Source: Eubacterium sp.
Lineage (GTDB): Bacteria > Bacillota > Clostridia > Lachnospirales > Lachnospiraceae
Length of the DNA: 21,088 bases
NCBI GenBank assembly: GCA_003486385.1
Contig: DNFT01000076.1
Coordinates: 4,309-25,396, forward strand
Direction of reading: 5' to 3'
The notes beneath the pieces were generated by a model that saw nothing but the letters and a program-made list of their open reading frames with translations, was not told where the DNA came from and did no database searches. Shown piece after piece: positions 1 to 7,319 of this stretch (within the stretch, counting starts at the first letter, position 1; each line of letters opens with the position of its first letter). Made by a program: the position numbers and the translations under genes.

Positions 1-205
1 TGAGAGCTGTCCTCATCGTAGAGGTGAACTGAGTTCACCTGAGGGTTGTCCTCATCGTAGAGATGAACTGAGTTCACCTGAGAACTGTCCTCATCGTAGA
101 GGTGAACTGAGTTCACCTGAGAGCTGTCCTCATCGTAGAGATGAACTGAGTTCACCTGAGAGCTGTCCTTATCGTAGAGATGAACTGAGTTCACTTGAAG
201 ATTGT
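1..205. repeat. 39-bp tandem repeat, each unit carrying a palindrome
   Basis: There are five contiguous units of 39 bp (palindrome positions 23, 62, 101, 140 and 179), and a sixth degenerate one at 217 after a 38-bp step. The core of each unit is GGTGAACT-G-AGTTCACC, a palindrome with 8-bp arms around one central base. The second base alternates (GG in units 1 and 3, GA in units 2, 4 and 5), which suggests expansion of a dimer. Thirty-nine is a multiple of three, and the array stays open on the minus strand as the relaxase tail. Units abut directly with no unique spacers, so this is not a CRISPR array. The array may continue left of the window. Confidence 0.95.
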
Positions 206-1280
206 CATTATGCAGAGGTGAACTCAGTTCACCCGACAAGTTCTTTTTTTGAATAAGTGAAAGAGTGATGGCAGATTTAAGGATTGAATTCGCAAGTCTT
301 TTCCGGATATCTTCATCAGCAACGGTTTGGTTTGTAGCTTGATGGTTAGTGCTTCCTGAATAGGTTGTTGATATATCGGAGACGGCTTTCATATATGCGG
401 TATATTCTTTATTAACTGCCGGAATCTGTATAACATCTTCCACAACTTTATCGACAAGTATTTTGCATTTTGGCGGAAGAAGTTTATATTTTAAACTTCC
501 CCTGCCGGGAAGGGAATTAACCAGTTCAATCAGATCTGAGGACATGTGCTGAAGCTGCTGTTGTGTTATGCGCTCAGGAATATGGTTAAAATCAATGTCA
601 AGACTATTCATAAAGGAACGTGCTGCACCGATGGTTGCATCACGATATTGATTTTTTTCCGGGAGAAACATTTCGCGTTCGGCTTTAAACATTTGTCCGG
701 AAAGGAATTCACGTATTTCATTCTGTTTTGATACATGAATATATGATGACATGACCTTGCCGTCTGTCCGCCAGAATGTATAGTGACAGTGTGGGTGCCC
801 CTGCTCCATGTGAACTGCGGCACACCATTTAAGCGCAGTTAAGGGAATTCCAAAGCTGTTTCCGACATCATTCATAACAGAGTGCATGTATTTGACCCAG
901 GTGTCTTTTTGGTTATACCCAAGCGCTACAGCATCTTCTTCGGACAATGATACAATGCCTCTATAGACATTTACACCGGCATCGGTTACATCTCTTACCT
1001 CGTGAGCCACTTCGGTGATGTTGTTAAATTCAAAATTGCCAAACAAGCCTTGACTGTTCTGGCGTTTGGCAATGTAATAAATGTATTGGGAGTTGGCAGA
1101 CGGTTCGTCAGGTGTAATATCTTCTTCGGTAATAGCAGTGAGCTCATCAAGCTTAACGTCTGTGAGGTCTACACCGGGGCGTGTCCCTATATATACAATA
1201 TAGTTCAGATTTTTGAGCGCGGCATGTGATTTATTGGGATTGTAGCAGCGGATTTTAGACATTAAAATATTGTGTGGCAT
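1..1280 (-). CDS. MobP-type relaxase, C-terminal end outside window
   Basis: This is a conjugative relaxase that would nick the origin of transfer and stay bound to the transferred strand. The 426 visible codons begin at an ATG (1278-1280) with AAAGGA about 8 bases upstream. The N-terminal half has an NYIVYIGTRPGV segment (residues 26-37), typical of MobP/MobL relaxases and probably near the nicking tyrosine. The metal-binding motif HMEQGHPHCH (157-166) supplies the three-histidine cluster. From about residue 349 the protein turns into tandem 13-residue units (QVNSVHLYDEDSS-like) that are still running at the window edge. This tail is unusual and looks like a DNA repeat that invaded the gene and expanded in frame. 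The gene is last in the minus-strand operon with the recombinase, RHH protein and MuF-C-like gene. The relaxase call is firm; the exact Mob subfamily (MobP3-like) is less so. Confidence 0.88.
   Translation of the reverse strand, partial: MPHNILMSKIRCYNPNKSHAALKNLNYIVYIGTRPGVDLTDVKLDELTAITEEDITPDEPSANSQYIYYIAKRQNSQGLFGNFEFNNITEVAHEVRDVTDAGVNVYRGIVSLSEEDAVALGYNQKDTWVKYMHSVMNDVGNSFGIPLTALKWCAAVHMEQGHPHCHYTFWRTDGKVMSSYIHVSKQNEIREFLSGQMFKAEREMFLPEKNQYRDATIGAARSFMNSLDIDFNHIPERITQQQLQHMSSDLIELVNSLPGRGSLKYKLLPPKCKILVDKVVEDVIQIPAVNKEYTAYMKAVSDISTTYSGSTNHQATNQTVADEDIRKRLANSILKSAITLSLIQKKNLSGELSSPLHNDNLQVNSVHLYDKDSSQVNSVHLYDEDSSQVNSVHLYDEDSSQVNSVHLYDEDNPQVNSVHLYDEDSS
217..233. repeat. Palindrome GGTGAACT-C-AGTTCACC, copy at the root of the relaxase tail
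   Basis: This is a perfect palindrome with 8-bp arms around a single central C. It marks the point where the relaxase body changes into the repeat tail and encodes GELSSP on the minus strand. With its preceding GCAGA it matches, apart from the central base, the inverted copy at 20022-20042 after the last Tad gene. Confidence 0.9.
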
Positions 1281-1309
1281 ATAAGTCCTTTCTTAGTTAC
1301 AATTGGGGA

Positions 1310-1338
1310 TTGACAAATTAGGTATAATGTGGTATACA
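1310..1338 (+). promoter_or_regulatory. Sigma-A-type promoter on the plus strand
   Basis: TTGACA (1310-1315) and TATACA (1333-1338) are separated by exactly 17 bp, close to the housekeeping consensus. It points right although the genes on both sides are on the minus strand, so it cannot serve them. The predicted start, about 7 bases after the -10, is base 1345, the first base of the hairpin described next. A short inverted repeat (GTATA/TATAC, 1322-1337) overlaps the -10 and might be an operator. Confidence 0.65.
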
Positions 1339-1344
1339 ATAATT

Positions 1345-1412
1345 AACTGATATATGTTTCTTCTTTGGGCAATTGGAGCCCTCTAGATCGAAGCATATAT
1401 CAGTTTTGTTTT
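1345..1412 (+). ncRNA. Predicted small antisense RNA with terminator-like hairpin
   Basis: A 12-bp perfect stem (AACTGATATATG at 1345-1356 pairs with 1394-1405) closes an inner hairpin (GGGC at 1368-1371 with GCCC) and is followed by TTGTTTT. With the promoter just upstream this gives an RNA of about 68 nt. Its sequence is a near-copy (three substitutions and one indel in about 65 bases) of plus-strand bases 1719-1780 inside the neighbouring minus-strand gene, so the RNA would be antisense to that mRNA. The base change in the outer stem is matched by a compensating change in the other copy. Read on the minus strand the element also keeps a short frame (MLRSRGLQLPKEETYIS, stop), so it may have begun as a duplicated coding fragment. 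It lies upstream of the relaxase, so a leader role is an alternative. Confidence 0.55.
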
Positions 1413-1413
1413 A

Positions 1414-2274
1414 TCAAGGTTCAAGGGTAGCAGCAACATCGTCACATCGAACCAGTTCCTGCTCTTTAAGTTCGTTGCCGATGGCATTTATATAAGGATT
1501 AGAGCTATCAGTAATATATTCCTTGCTTATATCATCAAGGGTTGCATTATGATATTTTTTATAGTACAGCAATTGTTTGTAATTATTTATTAATTTCTCA
1601 GTTTGATTAAAGCAGTTGCTTTCTAGATCAGATAAAAAGTGTGATATAGCAGTTTGGTATTTATCAGTGTTTAAAGTCTGTTTGACATTATCAACAGAAT
1701 ATGGTATGCTGTCATCGTAGCTGATATATGTTTCCTCTTTGGGCAATTGGAGCCCTCTAGATTGAAGCATCATATCAGCTTTTTCTTTGTTTGCTGCAAT
1801 TAGATTGTTCTGAGCAAGTTGTGAAGATATATAATTATATATATGGTCTTTTCCATACAAGCTGCTTATTCTATTGACCATATGTTGCTTGTTTACTTGC
1901 TCCAGCGCAACAGCAATCATGATACCATGTCCGGAGCTGTCCTGAAGGTCGGTTATACAGATGAGAGAATGTTTCTCAGTATTTTTAAATATCATCACCG
2001 GGTTCTCAAGCTGAAATGGAAGCTGCTCAATAATATTTCTATCGAGAAGGTGCCCGTGGTATATATCATCGGGCGAGCCAATACATTTATTAAGGGTTTT
2101 TATGTTTATTGTGAGTTCCAGGCTGCTGTCAGCTCCGGAGACTGCAAGAGCATTGGTTGTCATGCCAATGACAATAGGCTGTGTACGGTCGATTGTACCA
2201 TTATAATATTTTTCAATCTGTTCCATGTAAGCAGTATACCTGCCTTTCAGGATTAGTTCTTGATTATCATTCAT
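1414..2274 (-). CDS. MuF-C-like (BECR-type) domain protein
   Basis: A 286-residue protein of the relaxase operon. I place the start at the ATG at 2274, where GAGGA lies 6 bases upstream and the gene sits one base from the preceding stop; a longer frame to 2352 would overlap the RHH gene. The first ~150 residues (LELTINIKTLNKCI, then HGHLLDRNIIEQLPFQLENPVMIFK, then a GHGIMIAVAL strand and an NRISSLYGKD segment) follow the layout I associate with the phage MuF C-terminal domain, a member of the Barnase-EndoU-colicin-RelE-like set of putative RNases and toxins. That is a family judgement from memory, not a search result. The C-terminal half is polar and helical. Bases 1719-1780 are duplicated downstream at 1345-1411 as a possible antisense RNA. 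Function is unproven; it could be a transferred effector or an accessory protein. Confidence 0.6.
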   Translation of the reverse strand: MNDNQELILKGRYTAYMEQIEKYYNGTIDRTQPIVIGMTTNALAVSGADSSLELTINIKTLNKCIGSPDDIYHGHLLDRNIIEQLPFQLENPVMIFKNTEKHSLICITDLQDSSGHGIMIAVALEQVNKQHMVNRISSLYGKDHIYNYISSQLAQNNLIAANKEKADMMLQSRGLQLPKEETYISYDDSIPYSVDNVKQTLNTDKYQTAISHFLSDLESNCFNQTEKLINNYKQLLYYKKYHNATLDDISKEYITDSSNPYINAIGNELKEQELVRCDDVAATLEP

Positions 2275-2275
2275 A

Positions 2276-2671
2276 TTATTCCTCATCCGAAACTCTGCTT
2301 TTCGTATATCGAACCCCTTTTTTACGTGCATCTTCATAAACTGCGGCAACATCCTCCTGCAGCTCTACAGGAACAAAGCGTGCGATGGCTTCTGCGGTCA
2401 GATATGCCGCGGCTGAGGCCTGTATGCATGTCTTGGCAGACAATGCGGCAAGACGTTCTATTGACGGCTGCATTACGATCCTTAACTGTTCCCTTATGAT
2501 GGCGCTTATGTAATTTATATTTGATTCTGATAAGTTTCCATTAAGCCCGGCTTCCGTGTACCGGCGCACAGTTTCCGATATTGATATATGATTTTTGTCT
2601 GATATATTTTTTAAAAGCTTATATGTTTCACTGTCAAAGGTGACGGTAATGCGCACTCTGTCCATATTCAA
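2276..2671 (-). CDS. Ribbon-helix-helix relaxosome accessory protein
   Basis: A 131-residue protein starting at TTG (2669-2671), with GGAGGG about 9 bases upstream; an ATG two codons later would be too far from the site. The N-terminus (RVRITVTFDSETYKLLKNIS, then ISISETVRRYTEAGL) fits the beta-helix-helix pattern of RHH/MetJ-Arc DNA-binding proteins. The rest is helical and alanine-rich. Its position between the recombinase and the relaxase suggests an oriT-binding helper for the relaxase and possibly a repressor of this operon. It ends one base before the MuF-C-like start, so the two are probably translationally coupled. Confidence 0.7.
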   Translation of the reverse strand: MNMDRVRITVTFDSETYKLLKNISDKNHISISETVRRYTEAGLNGNLSESNINYISAIIREQLRIVMQPSIERLAALSAKTCIQASAAAYLTAEAIARFVPVELQEDVAAVYEDARKKGVRYTKSRVSDEE

Positions 2672-2708
2672 TGTGTTCTCCCTCCGGTTATGTCTGTAGG
2701 TTAGTTTT

Positions 2709-3296
2709 CTATTCCTCTTTTAGGGCAAGAGCAAGCTTGTCATACATGCTGTCCTGCTGTCTTGTTGTGTATTTCATATATATAGTTGTTGTTCCAATAC
2801 GTTTATGTCCCAGCCACCACTGGATATCCTTTGTGTCAAATCCATATTCGGCCAGTTCGATTGCTCTTGTGTGACGGAGAACGTGAAAGTGCTGCTTGCT
2901 TGCCGGAATATCGGCGCGCATGCAGTGATACTTCATGATCTTATCAAGACTTTTTCGTGACAATGCAGTGCCTTTCTGGCTTACGAAAAGGTATTCAGAT
3001 TCCTTATATTGTGTATCACGGATATTCAGATAATCATTGATGGCAGCCAGCACGCGTGGGTCAATGATTCGTATTGTATTGTCATTGCCTTTTTTTAGTC
3101 TTGTGCAGTAGATACTTGATTGGAGAGTATCGTAATCATCCATTTTTAAAAGACACACCTCTGTGGCTCTTAATCCGCAATATTCAGCCAGATATATAAT
3201 TGCGCGGTTCCTTACCGCGTGCCGGCGCTCATCGGTGTCAACTGAACCGAACAGGCGCCCTTTTTCTTCCTGTTTAAGAAATTTAATTGTACTCAA
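2709..3296 (-). CDS. Short tyrosine recombinase (catalytic domain only)
   Basis: A tyrosine recombinase of 195 residues with the full active-site set: Arg in GLRATEV (residue 43), Lys in RLKKGN (68-69), H-V-L-R (138-141), His in WWLGHKR (164) and the nucleophile Tyr in TTTIYMKY (173). The usual N-terminal core-binding domain is missing; only about 25 residues precede the catalytic domain. I chose the TTG at 3296 because AGGTG lies 5 bases upstream. A frame extending to 3365 runs into the divergent gene's leader and has no ribosome site. It is the first gene of the relaxase operon and could resolve dimers, invert DNA or integrate the element. The 22-bp palindrome 29 bp upstream is a candidate binding site. 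Confidence 0.85.
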   Translation of the reverse strand: MSTIKFLKQEEKGRLFGSVDTDERRHAVRNRAIIYLAEYCGLRATEVCLLKMDDYDTLQSSIYCTRLKKGNDNTIRIIDPRVLAAINDYLNIRDTQYKESEYLFVSQKGTALSRKSLDKIMKYHCMRADIPASKQHFHVLRHTRAIELAEYGFDTKDIQWWLGHKRIGTTTIYMKYTTRQQDSMYDKLALALKEE

Positions 3297-3324
3297 TTTA
3301 TCACCTCGTAAATTTGTAAAAAGT

Positions 3325-3346
3325 GGACAAAATAAGCATTTTGTCC
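3325..3346. repeat. 22-bp perfect inverted repeat in the divergent promoter region
   Basis: GGACAAAAT and ATTTTGTCC are perfect 9-bp arms around AAGC. It is the only strong symmetry in the 68 bp between the recombinase start (minus) and the coupling-protein start (plus). It could be an operator controlling both operons, a core site for the recombinase, part of oriT, or a hairpin at the 5' end of the transfer mRNA. A weak plus-strand promoter (TTGTAC 3287-3292, 16-bp gap, TAAATT 3309-3314) would start transcription just before it. Confidence 0.7.
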
Positions 3347-3364
3347 CCAAAGAAGGGAGGCACA

Positions 3365-5290
3365 TTGAATAGGGATGGAACGAAGGGAAAAAAGAGAAAA
3401 ATCAGATGGCTTTTGTCATCAGCTCTTTTCATCCTGCTAATCAGCCCATGGCTGGGCTATCTGCTGACGCAGTTTTTAAACGCTGCGGCAAGTGGTAGTA
3501 TCAACCATACAATTTTAGATGTCAATTACTTTCATGCTTTATGTAGTCAAAAAAATGGAAGTACGGCAACCTTTAGTGTAGTAACAGGTGTTTTAATGTC
3601 CTGTGTGGTTGCATTGATTACCACAGACAGGACATCGAAACTATCATCTGTCGGGATGATGAAGGTGACAGATGATATATCAATTCCGGTTTCGGCCGGA
3701 AATGGCCAGCACGGAAGTGAACGGTTTCTGACAGAAAAGGAAAAACGTGATTTGTATGCCGTTTACACACCGGGAGAAAAATTTACCGGGAAAGCAGGTC
3801 TCGTTATCAATCATGAAAAGATAGGAAGAAAGGAGCGGTTTTATTACATAAAAGATGAACTGCACTCATTGGTTATAGGAGCAACCGGTGCAGGAAAAGA
3901 CAGAAGGGTAATGTTACAGACGTTATTTCTCCAGATTATGTCGGGAGTGTCGATTGCACTCTCAGACGTCAAGGGAGACATGTACTGTTATACCTCAGAT
4001 TTTGCAAGAAAAAATGGATATGATGTTGCAGTGCTTGATTTAAGACAGCCGGAGAAGAGTGACAGATATAATTTTCTCCAGCCGATACTTAATGCGCTGG
4101 CTGAAGGAAATACGCCAAAGGCAATAGATGCTACCTGGGACTTGGTATCAGTGCTTGTCGGGCAACAGAAGGGAGAACCCCTCTGGTATAACGGGGAGAC
4201 AGCGACGATTGCCGCAGCAATTCTCTGCGTATGCCTGGAAGCTCCGCCGGAATATCGCAACATGGCTAATGTCTATTATTTTATTGCATATATGTGTAAG
4301 TCAGATATGTATGGACAGATGCTGCTTAATGAATATCTGAATAATCTTGATGATGACCATCCTGCAAAGGGAGTGTTTGCGATGGCTCAGATCGCAGCTT
4401 CCAAGACGAGGTCATCATTTTTCACATCGGCATTAGGAACGCTTAGATTATTTACCAATCCTAATATTGCAGCTATGACATCTGTAAGCGATTTTGAATT
4501 AAAAGATATAGGCAGGGAAAAAACCATTCTGTACATGATTGTACCGGATGATAAAAAAACTCTATATCCGCTTGTTTCAATTATGGTGACACAGTTATAC
4601 AGTCAGCAGATTGAATTGGCGAATGAGTATGGACAGAGACTTCCGGTAGATACGGATTATGACCTGAACGAACTTGGAAATTTCCCAACCATTCCGTGTC
4701 TTGGAAATATTCTGTCGGCTGGTAGAAGCCGTGGAATAAGGGTTAATGCTGTGATACAGGACATTCAGCAGATGGAAAAGAATTATAAAGAGGACTTCAA
4801 GAATATAAAGACTAACTGTCAGGTAAAGCTGTATCTGAAGTCTGATGACCCGGACACGCTTAAGATGGTTTCGGAATCTCTTGGCAATTATACAGTCAAG
4901 AGTGTAGGTGCCTCAAATAGTGTGAACACAGACAGAATCAATGGTGGTAATTTCTCTAATTCTTCAAATCTTGGGGGAAGAAAGCTTCTTGAACCGGCTG
5001 AGGTAGGAAGAATTAATTCACCGTATGCCATATGTCTGATGACCGGCAGATATGGGGCGGTGAACAGACTTCCGGATATAAGTGAAACCTTCGTAAATAA
5101 AGAGTTTGGAATGGGAAGCAGACAGGAGAATATAGAGCTTATCCAGAAGTTTGAAAAATCAAGAGCGATCAGGGAACTTCCGAAGAACATTCCATTATGG
5201 GGTATATGGAACACAATAAAAGCTGAGCAGGATGATGGAACTCAGATAAAAAAGAAAAGGGTGTCATTCCTAAAGGGTGATGAGGAGTGA
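3365..5290 (+). CDS. VirD4/TraG-type coupling ATPase with altered Walker motifs
   Basis: The 641-residue type IV coupling protein would link the relaxase-DNA complex to the secretion channel. Two N-terminal membrane segments (about 13-35 and 70-85) precede the ATPase domain. Family landmarks are SDVKGDMY, the HPAKGVFAMA and TRSSFFTSALGTLRLF blocks, PDDKKTLYPLVS, SAGRSRGIR and a VIQDIQQ motif. The Walker A segment reads GATGAGKD (172-179), where Asp replaces the usual Thr/Ser. The Walker B region reads LNELGNF, with Asn435 in place of the usual Asp, though Glu436 remains. Both codons are clear in the reading. I start at TTG 3365 because GGGAGG lies just upstream; an upstream GTG at 3323 has no ribosome site. 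First gene of the long plus-strand operon. The family is sure; whether it hydrolyses ATP normally is open. Confidence 0.9.
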   Translation: MNRDGTKGKKRKIRWLLSSALFILLISPWLGYLLTQFLNAAASGSINHTILDVNYFHALCSQKNGSTATFSVVTGVLMSCVVALITTDRTSKLSSVGMMKVTDDISIPVSAGNGQHGSERFLTEKEKRDLYAVYTPGEKFTGKAGLVINHEKIGRKERFYYIKDELHSLVIGATGAGKDRRVMLQTLFLQIMSGVSIALSDVKGDMYCYTSDFARKNGYDVAVLDLRQPEKSDRYNFLQPILNALAEGNTPKAIDATWDLVSVLVGQQKGEPLWYNGETATIAAAILCVCLEAPPEYRNMANVYYFIAYMCKSDMYGQMLLNEYLNNLDDDHPAKGVFAMAQIAASKTRSSFFTSALGTLRLFTNPNIAAMTSVSDFELKDIGREKTILYMIVPDDKKTLYPLVSIMVTQLYSQQIELANEYGQRLPVDTDYDLNELGNFPTIPCLGNILSAGRSRGIRVNAVIQDIQQMEKNYKEDFKNIKTNCQVKLYLKSDDPDTLKMVSESLGNYTVKSVGASNSVNTDRINGGNFSNSSNLGGRKLLEPAEVGRINSPYAICLMTGRYGAVNRLPDISETFVNKEFGMGSRQENIELIQKFEKSRAIRELPKNIPLWGIWNTIKAEQDDGTQIKKKRVSFLKGDEE

Positions 5291-5306
5291 CGGAAAGGAT
5301 GAAGAT

Positions 5307-5591
5307 ATGATTTTGGCAAATAAAATACTGCAATCAGCGTTTTTTCAAAATTTAAAAACATTGGTTACAGATTCAAAGGAGGCATTGTTAGCATTTGAAG
5401 GAGTGTTTGTAATACTCCTGATAATCTGGCAGCTGCTTTCAATGCAGGGTGCTACGGCATCACTTGATGACAATGCAGCGCAATCAGCGACTCAGAAATA
5501 TATTAAAAGAATTAAAATCATTGTTATAGTGGGTGTAATTATATTGTGTGCTACAGCATTATTTACACTGATTTTGAGTTATTTCAAATAA
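5307..5591 (+). CDS. VirB2/TrbC-like small membrane protein
   Basis: The 94-residue protein has two hydrophobic helices (about residues 30-47 and 70-92) joined by a polar loop (SLDDNAAQSATQKYIKR). This is the layout of VirB2/TrbC pilin-like subunits, which form the conjugative channel or pilus in the membrane. I start at ATG 5307, with AAGGA 8 bases upstream; a longer frame from 5277 overlaps the coupling protein without a ribosome site. There is no obvious signal peptide. Its place between the coupling protein and the TrbL-like gene matches clostridial transfer operons, where a small two-helix protein of this kind occurs. The assignment rests on architecture and position, not on a conserved motif. 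Confidence 0.5.
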   Translation: MILANKILQSAFFQNLKTLVTDSKEALLAFEGVFVILLIIWQLLSMQGATASLDDNAAQSATQKYIKRIKIIVIVGVIILCATALFTLILSYFK

Positions 5592-5602
5592 GGGGAATGT
5601 GT

Positions 5603-6439
5603 ATGTACATGATTCTGGCTGCTGTATGGCCGTTTAACAAAATACAGGAATGGTTCCAGGAGGTAGTGACAGATATAATCAATGGAATTGTAAATCTAGT
5701 CGGGCTTGCTTTTGCTGAGGGCGGTTCATTTATGAACGATGGTCTGATATCTAAGACATTTGAAGCGACACAGGGAGTAGCATTGCTGCTGATAATTTTA
5801 TTGTCACTTAAGCATATATTGGATACATACATTTTAGAGATCGACGGCGATGCGGATTCAGACCCACTGATTGTTCTTGTCAGAAATTCAAAAGCAATGC
5901 TTGTAATAAGTGCTGGCGGACTTATTACGAATTTATGTATTAAATGGAGTGAAAGTCTGTGCAGCTATATAACAGGTGCAAGCTCATATTCATATACGGA
6001 TGTAGGCTTTACACTTGCTCTGTTTCATAATTTTGTGACAATGGGATGGTTTGCAATGGGCTTTATAGTTGTTTTTGCTGTTATCCTTTTAATATGCTGC
6101 TTTGTTGCAATGATAAGAGGTGTTGAACTCGGATTAATGAAAATACTGCTTCCGATAATGGCATGTGATTTGACTTCGATACGTCAGGAGAAATGGAATA
6201 ATTTTATAGCTTCGTTTGTTGTGGTAGCATTCGGCTATATTGTTCAAATGGTGATATATAAACTCGCGATTACATACGCTGTTCAAAGTGATATTCTTTC
6301 GCTTTTGAAAGCTTTTGTATGTTTATTTTTCTTTATAAAAACACCTAACTGGCTTCAGAAGTTTGCATACAGCTCAGGTCTAAAGGACACCGCGCGGAGC
6401 GGAATGTATTTAGGAATGATGATGGGGAGACGTTTATGA
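5603..6439 (+). CDS. TrbL/VirB6-like polytopic channel protein
   Basis: A 278-residue integral membrane protein. It begins with an amphipathic stretch (WPFNKIQEWFQEVVTDII), then has five or six hydrophobic helices, including ALLLIILLSLKHI, a central GFIVVFAVILLICCFVAMIRG and FVVVAFGYIVQMVIYKLAI. The MIRGVELGLMKILLPIMACD segment and the KTPNWLQKFAYSSG region near the end match what I know of the clostridial TrbL family, the counterpart of VirB6. It would form the inner channel of the secretion system. AGGGG lies 7 bases upstream of the chosen ATG; alternative ATGs sit at 5597 and 5609. The stop overlaps the next start (ATGA). Confidence 0.75.
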   Translation: MYMILAAVWPFNKIQEWFQEVVTDIINGIVNLVGLAFAEGGSFMNDGLISKTFEATQGVALLLIILLSLKHILDTYILEIDGDADSDPLIVLVRNSKAMLVISAGGLITNLCIKWSESLCSYITGASSYSYTDVGFTLALFHNFVTMGWFAMGFIVVFAVILLICCFVAMIRGVELGLMKILLPIMACDLTSIRQEKWNNFIASFVVVAFGYIVQMVIYKLAITYAVQSDILSLLKAFVCLFFFIKTPNWLQKFAYSSGLKDTARSGMYLGMMMGRRL

Positions 6440-6960
6440 TTTTACTTGATGTGACGGATACATCATTCGGGCAGGATATTATGGCAGTGACCAATAAATT
6501 GGTCATTGTCATCTGCGTGGGAGTGGCTCTTAAGATAATTCAGACTTTATATGCTCTGGCAGGCGAGAGTATCACGGTAGACAAGGCAAAAAATAAAATC
6601 AAGCAGCTTTTTAAGGTAATAATAATAGCCGTGTCATTATCTGAGCTGTCCGATACCATTGTAAATGGATATCTGCTCAGCCGGGTAGACCAGAATCAAG
6701 GCTCAATAGCTCTGGTCAATATATTCAGGTACATGGTTGTTTTATTTAAAGATCTTATAGGAGCAGCTACAGTAATGTCCGGCTCCATATCAGTGGTTTT
6801 GCTGATTATTAAACTGATGGAAATTCAGCAAGCCTCAGAGAACGATGTTGCGGAGTTAAAAAAACAAGCAGTAAGAATCATTAAGATAGGAGTGCTGATA
6901 ACTTTAACATTGGGAATAGTTACAATGCTGTGTGACCATCTTGGAGTCCGCTTAGGTTAG
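6436..6960 (+). CDS. Four-helix membrane protein, possibly a duplicated VirB2-like unit
   Basis: This 174-residue membrane protein overlaps the upstream stop by four bases. It contains two similar halves: a hydrophobic helix, a charged loop (TVDKAKNKIKQLFK in the first half, ENDVAELKKQAVRIIK in the second) and a second hydrophobic helix. Each half resembles the 94-residue protein two genes upstream, in which a loop ending KRIKIIVIVGVII links two helices. I infer a tandem duplication of a VirB2-like subunit, but the similarity is in pattern rather than residue identity. It could equally be a separate membrane component of the transfer channel specific to this family of elements. Function unknown. 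Confidence 0.5.
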   Translation: MILLDVTDTSFGQDIMAVTNKLVIVICVGVALKIIQTLYALAGESITVDKAKNKIKQLFKVIIIAVSLSELSDTIVNGYLLSRVDQNQGSIALVNIFRYMVVLFKDLIGAATVMSGSISVVLLIIKLMEIQQASENDVAELKKQAVRIIKIGVLITLTLGIVTMLCDHLGVRLG

Positions 6961-6980
6961 GGTAAAAAGGGTGAAAGATT

Positions 6981-7319
6981 ATGAATGACGATGACAAAAA
7001 ACTTTACATTCCGGTGAATGTACTTGAGACAAAGGATATCATCCCCGGAATCGGAGGAAAAGAGCTTGCTGCTATAGGAATTACAACCGCTGTTGGTGTG
7101 ATTATAAGCATAATAGTATATGCCGTAAATAACAATATGCTTACATGCCTTATGATTATCGCCTTTGCAGGCTCGGCTGCGTTTATTGCGGTGCGCCGCG
7201 ATAATCATAACGAAAACATGATTGACAAGATATTACAGATTTACAGATATTCTAATGCACAAAAACGGTTTGAGTACGAATATATGGGGATTAAATCACC
7301 ATGGGAGGATGGACAATGA
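6981..7319 (+). CDS. PrgI/VirB3-like membrane protein
   Basis: A 112-residue protein. The N-terminal KLYIPVNVLETKDIIPGIGGKEL segment, followed by two close transmembrane helices (about 29-46 and 51-67) and a basic cytoplasmic tail, is the PrgI-family pattern of Gram-positive transfer systems, equivalent to VirB3. VirB3 proteins dock with the VirB4 ATPase, which is encoded four genes downstream. The start has GGGTG about 9 bases upstream. The stop overlaps the SSB start as ATGA, so the two are translated together. Confidence 0.72.
   Translation: MNDDDKKLYIPVNVLETKDIIPGIGGKELAAIGITTAVGVIISIIVYAVNNNMLTCLMIIAFAGSAAFIAVRRDNHNENMIDKILQIYRYSNAQKRFEYEYMGIKSPWEDGQ

Noticed and set aside
1..233. CRISPR array
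   Set aside because: The 39-bp units abut without unique spacers, stay in frame with the relaxase, and no cas genes are present.
3323..3364. N-terminal extension of the coupling protein from GTG 3323
   Set aside because: No ribosome site precedes it, the palindrome would be coding, and a GGGAGG site fits the TTG at 3365 instead.
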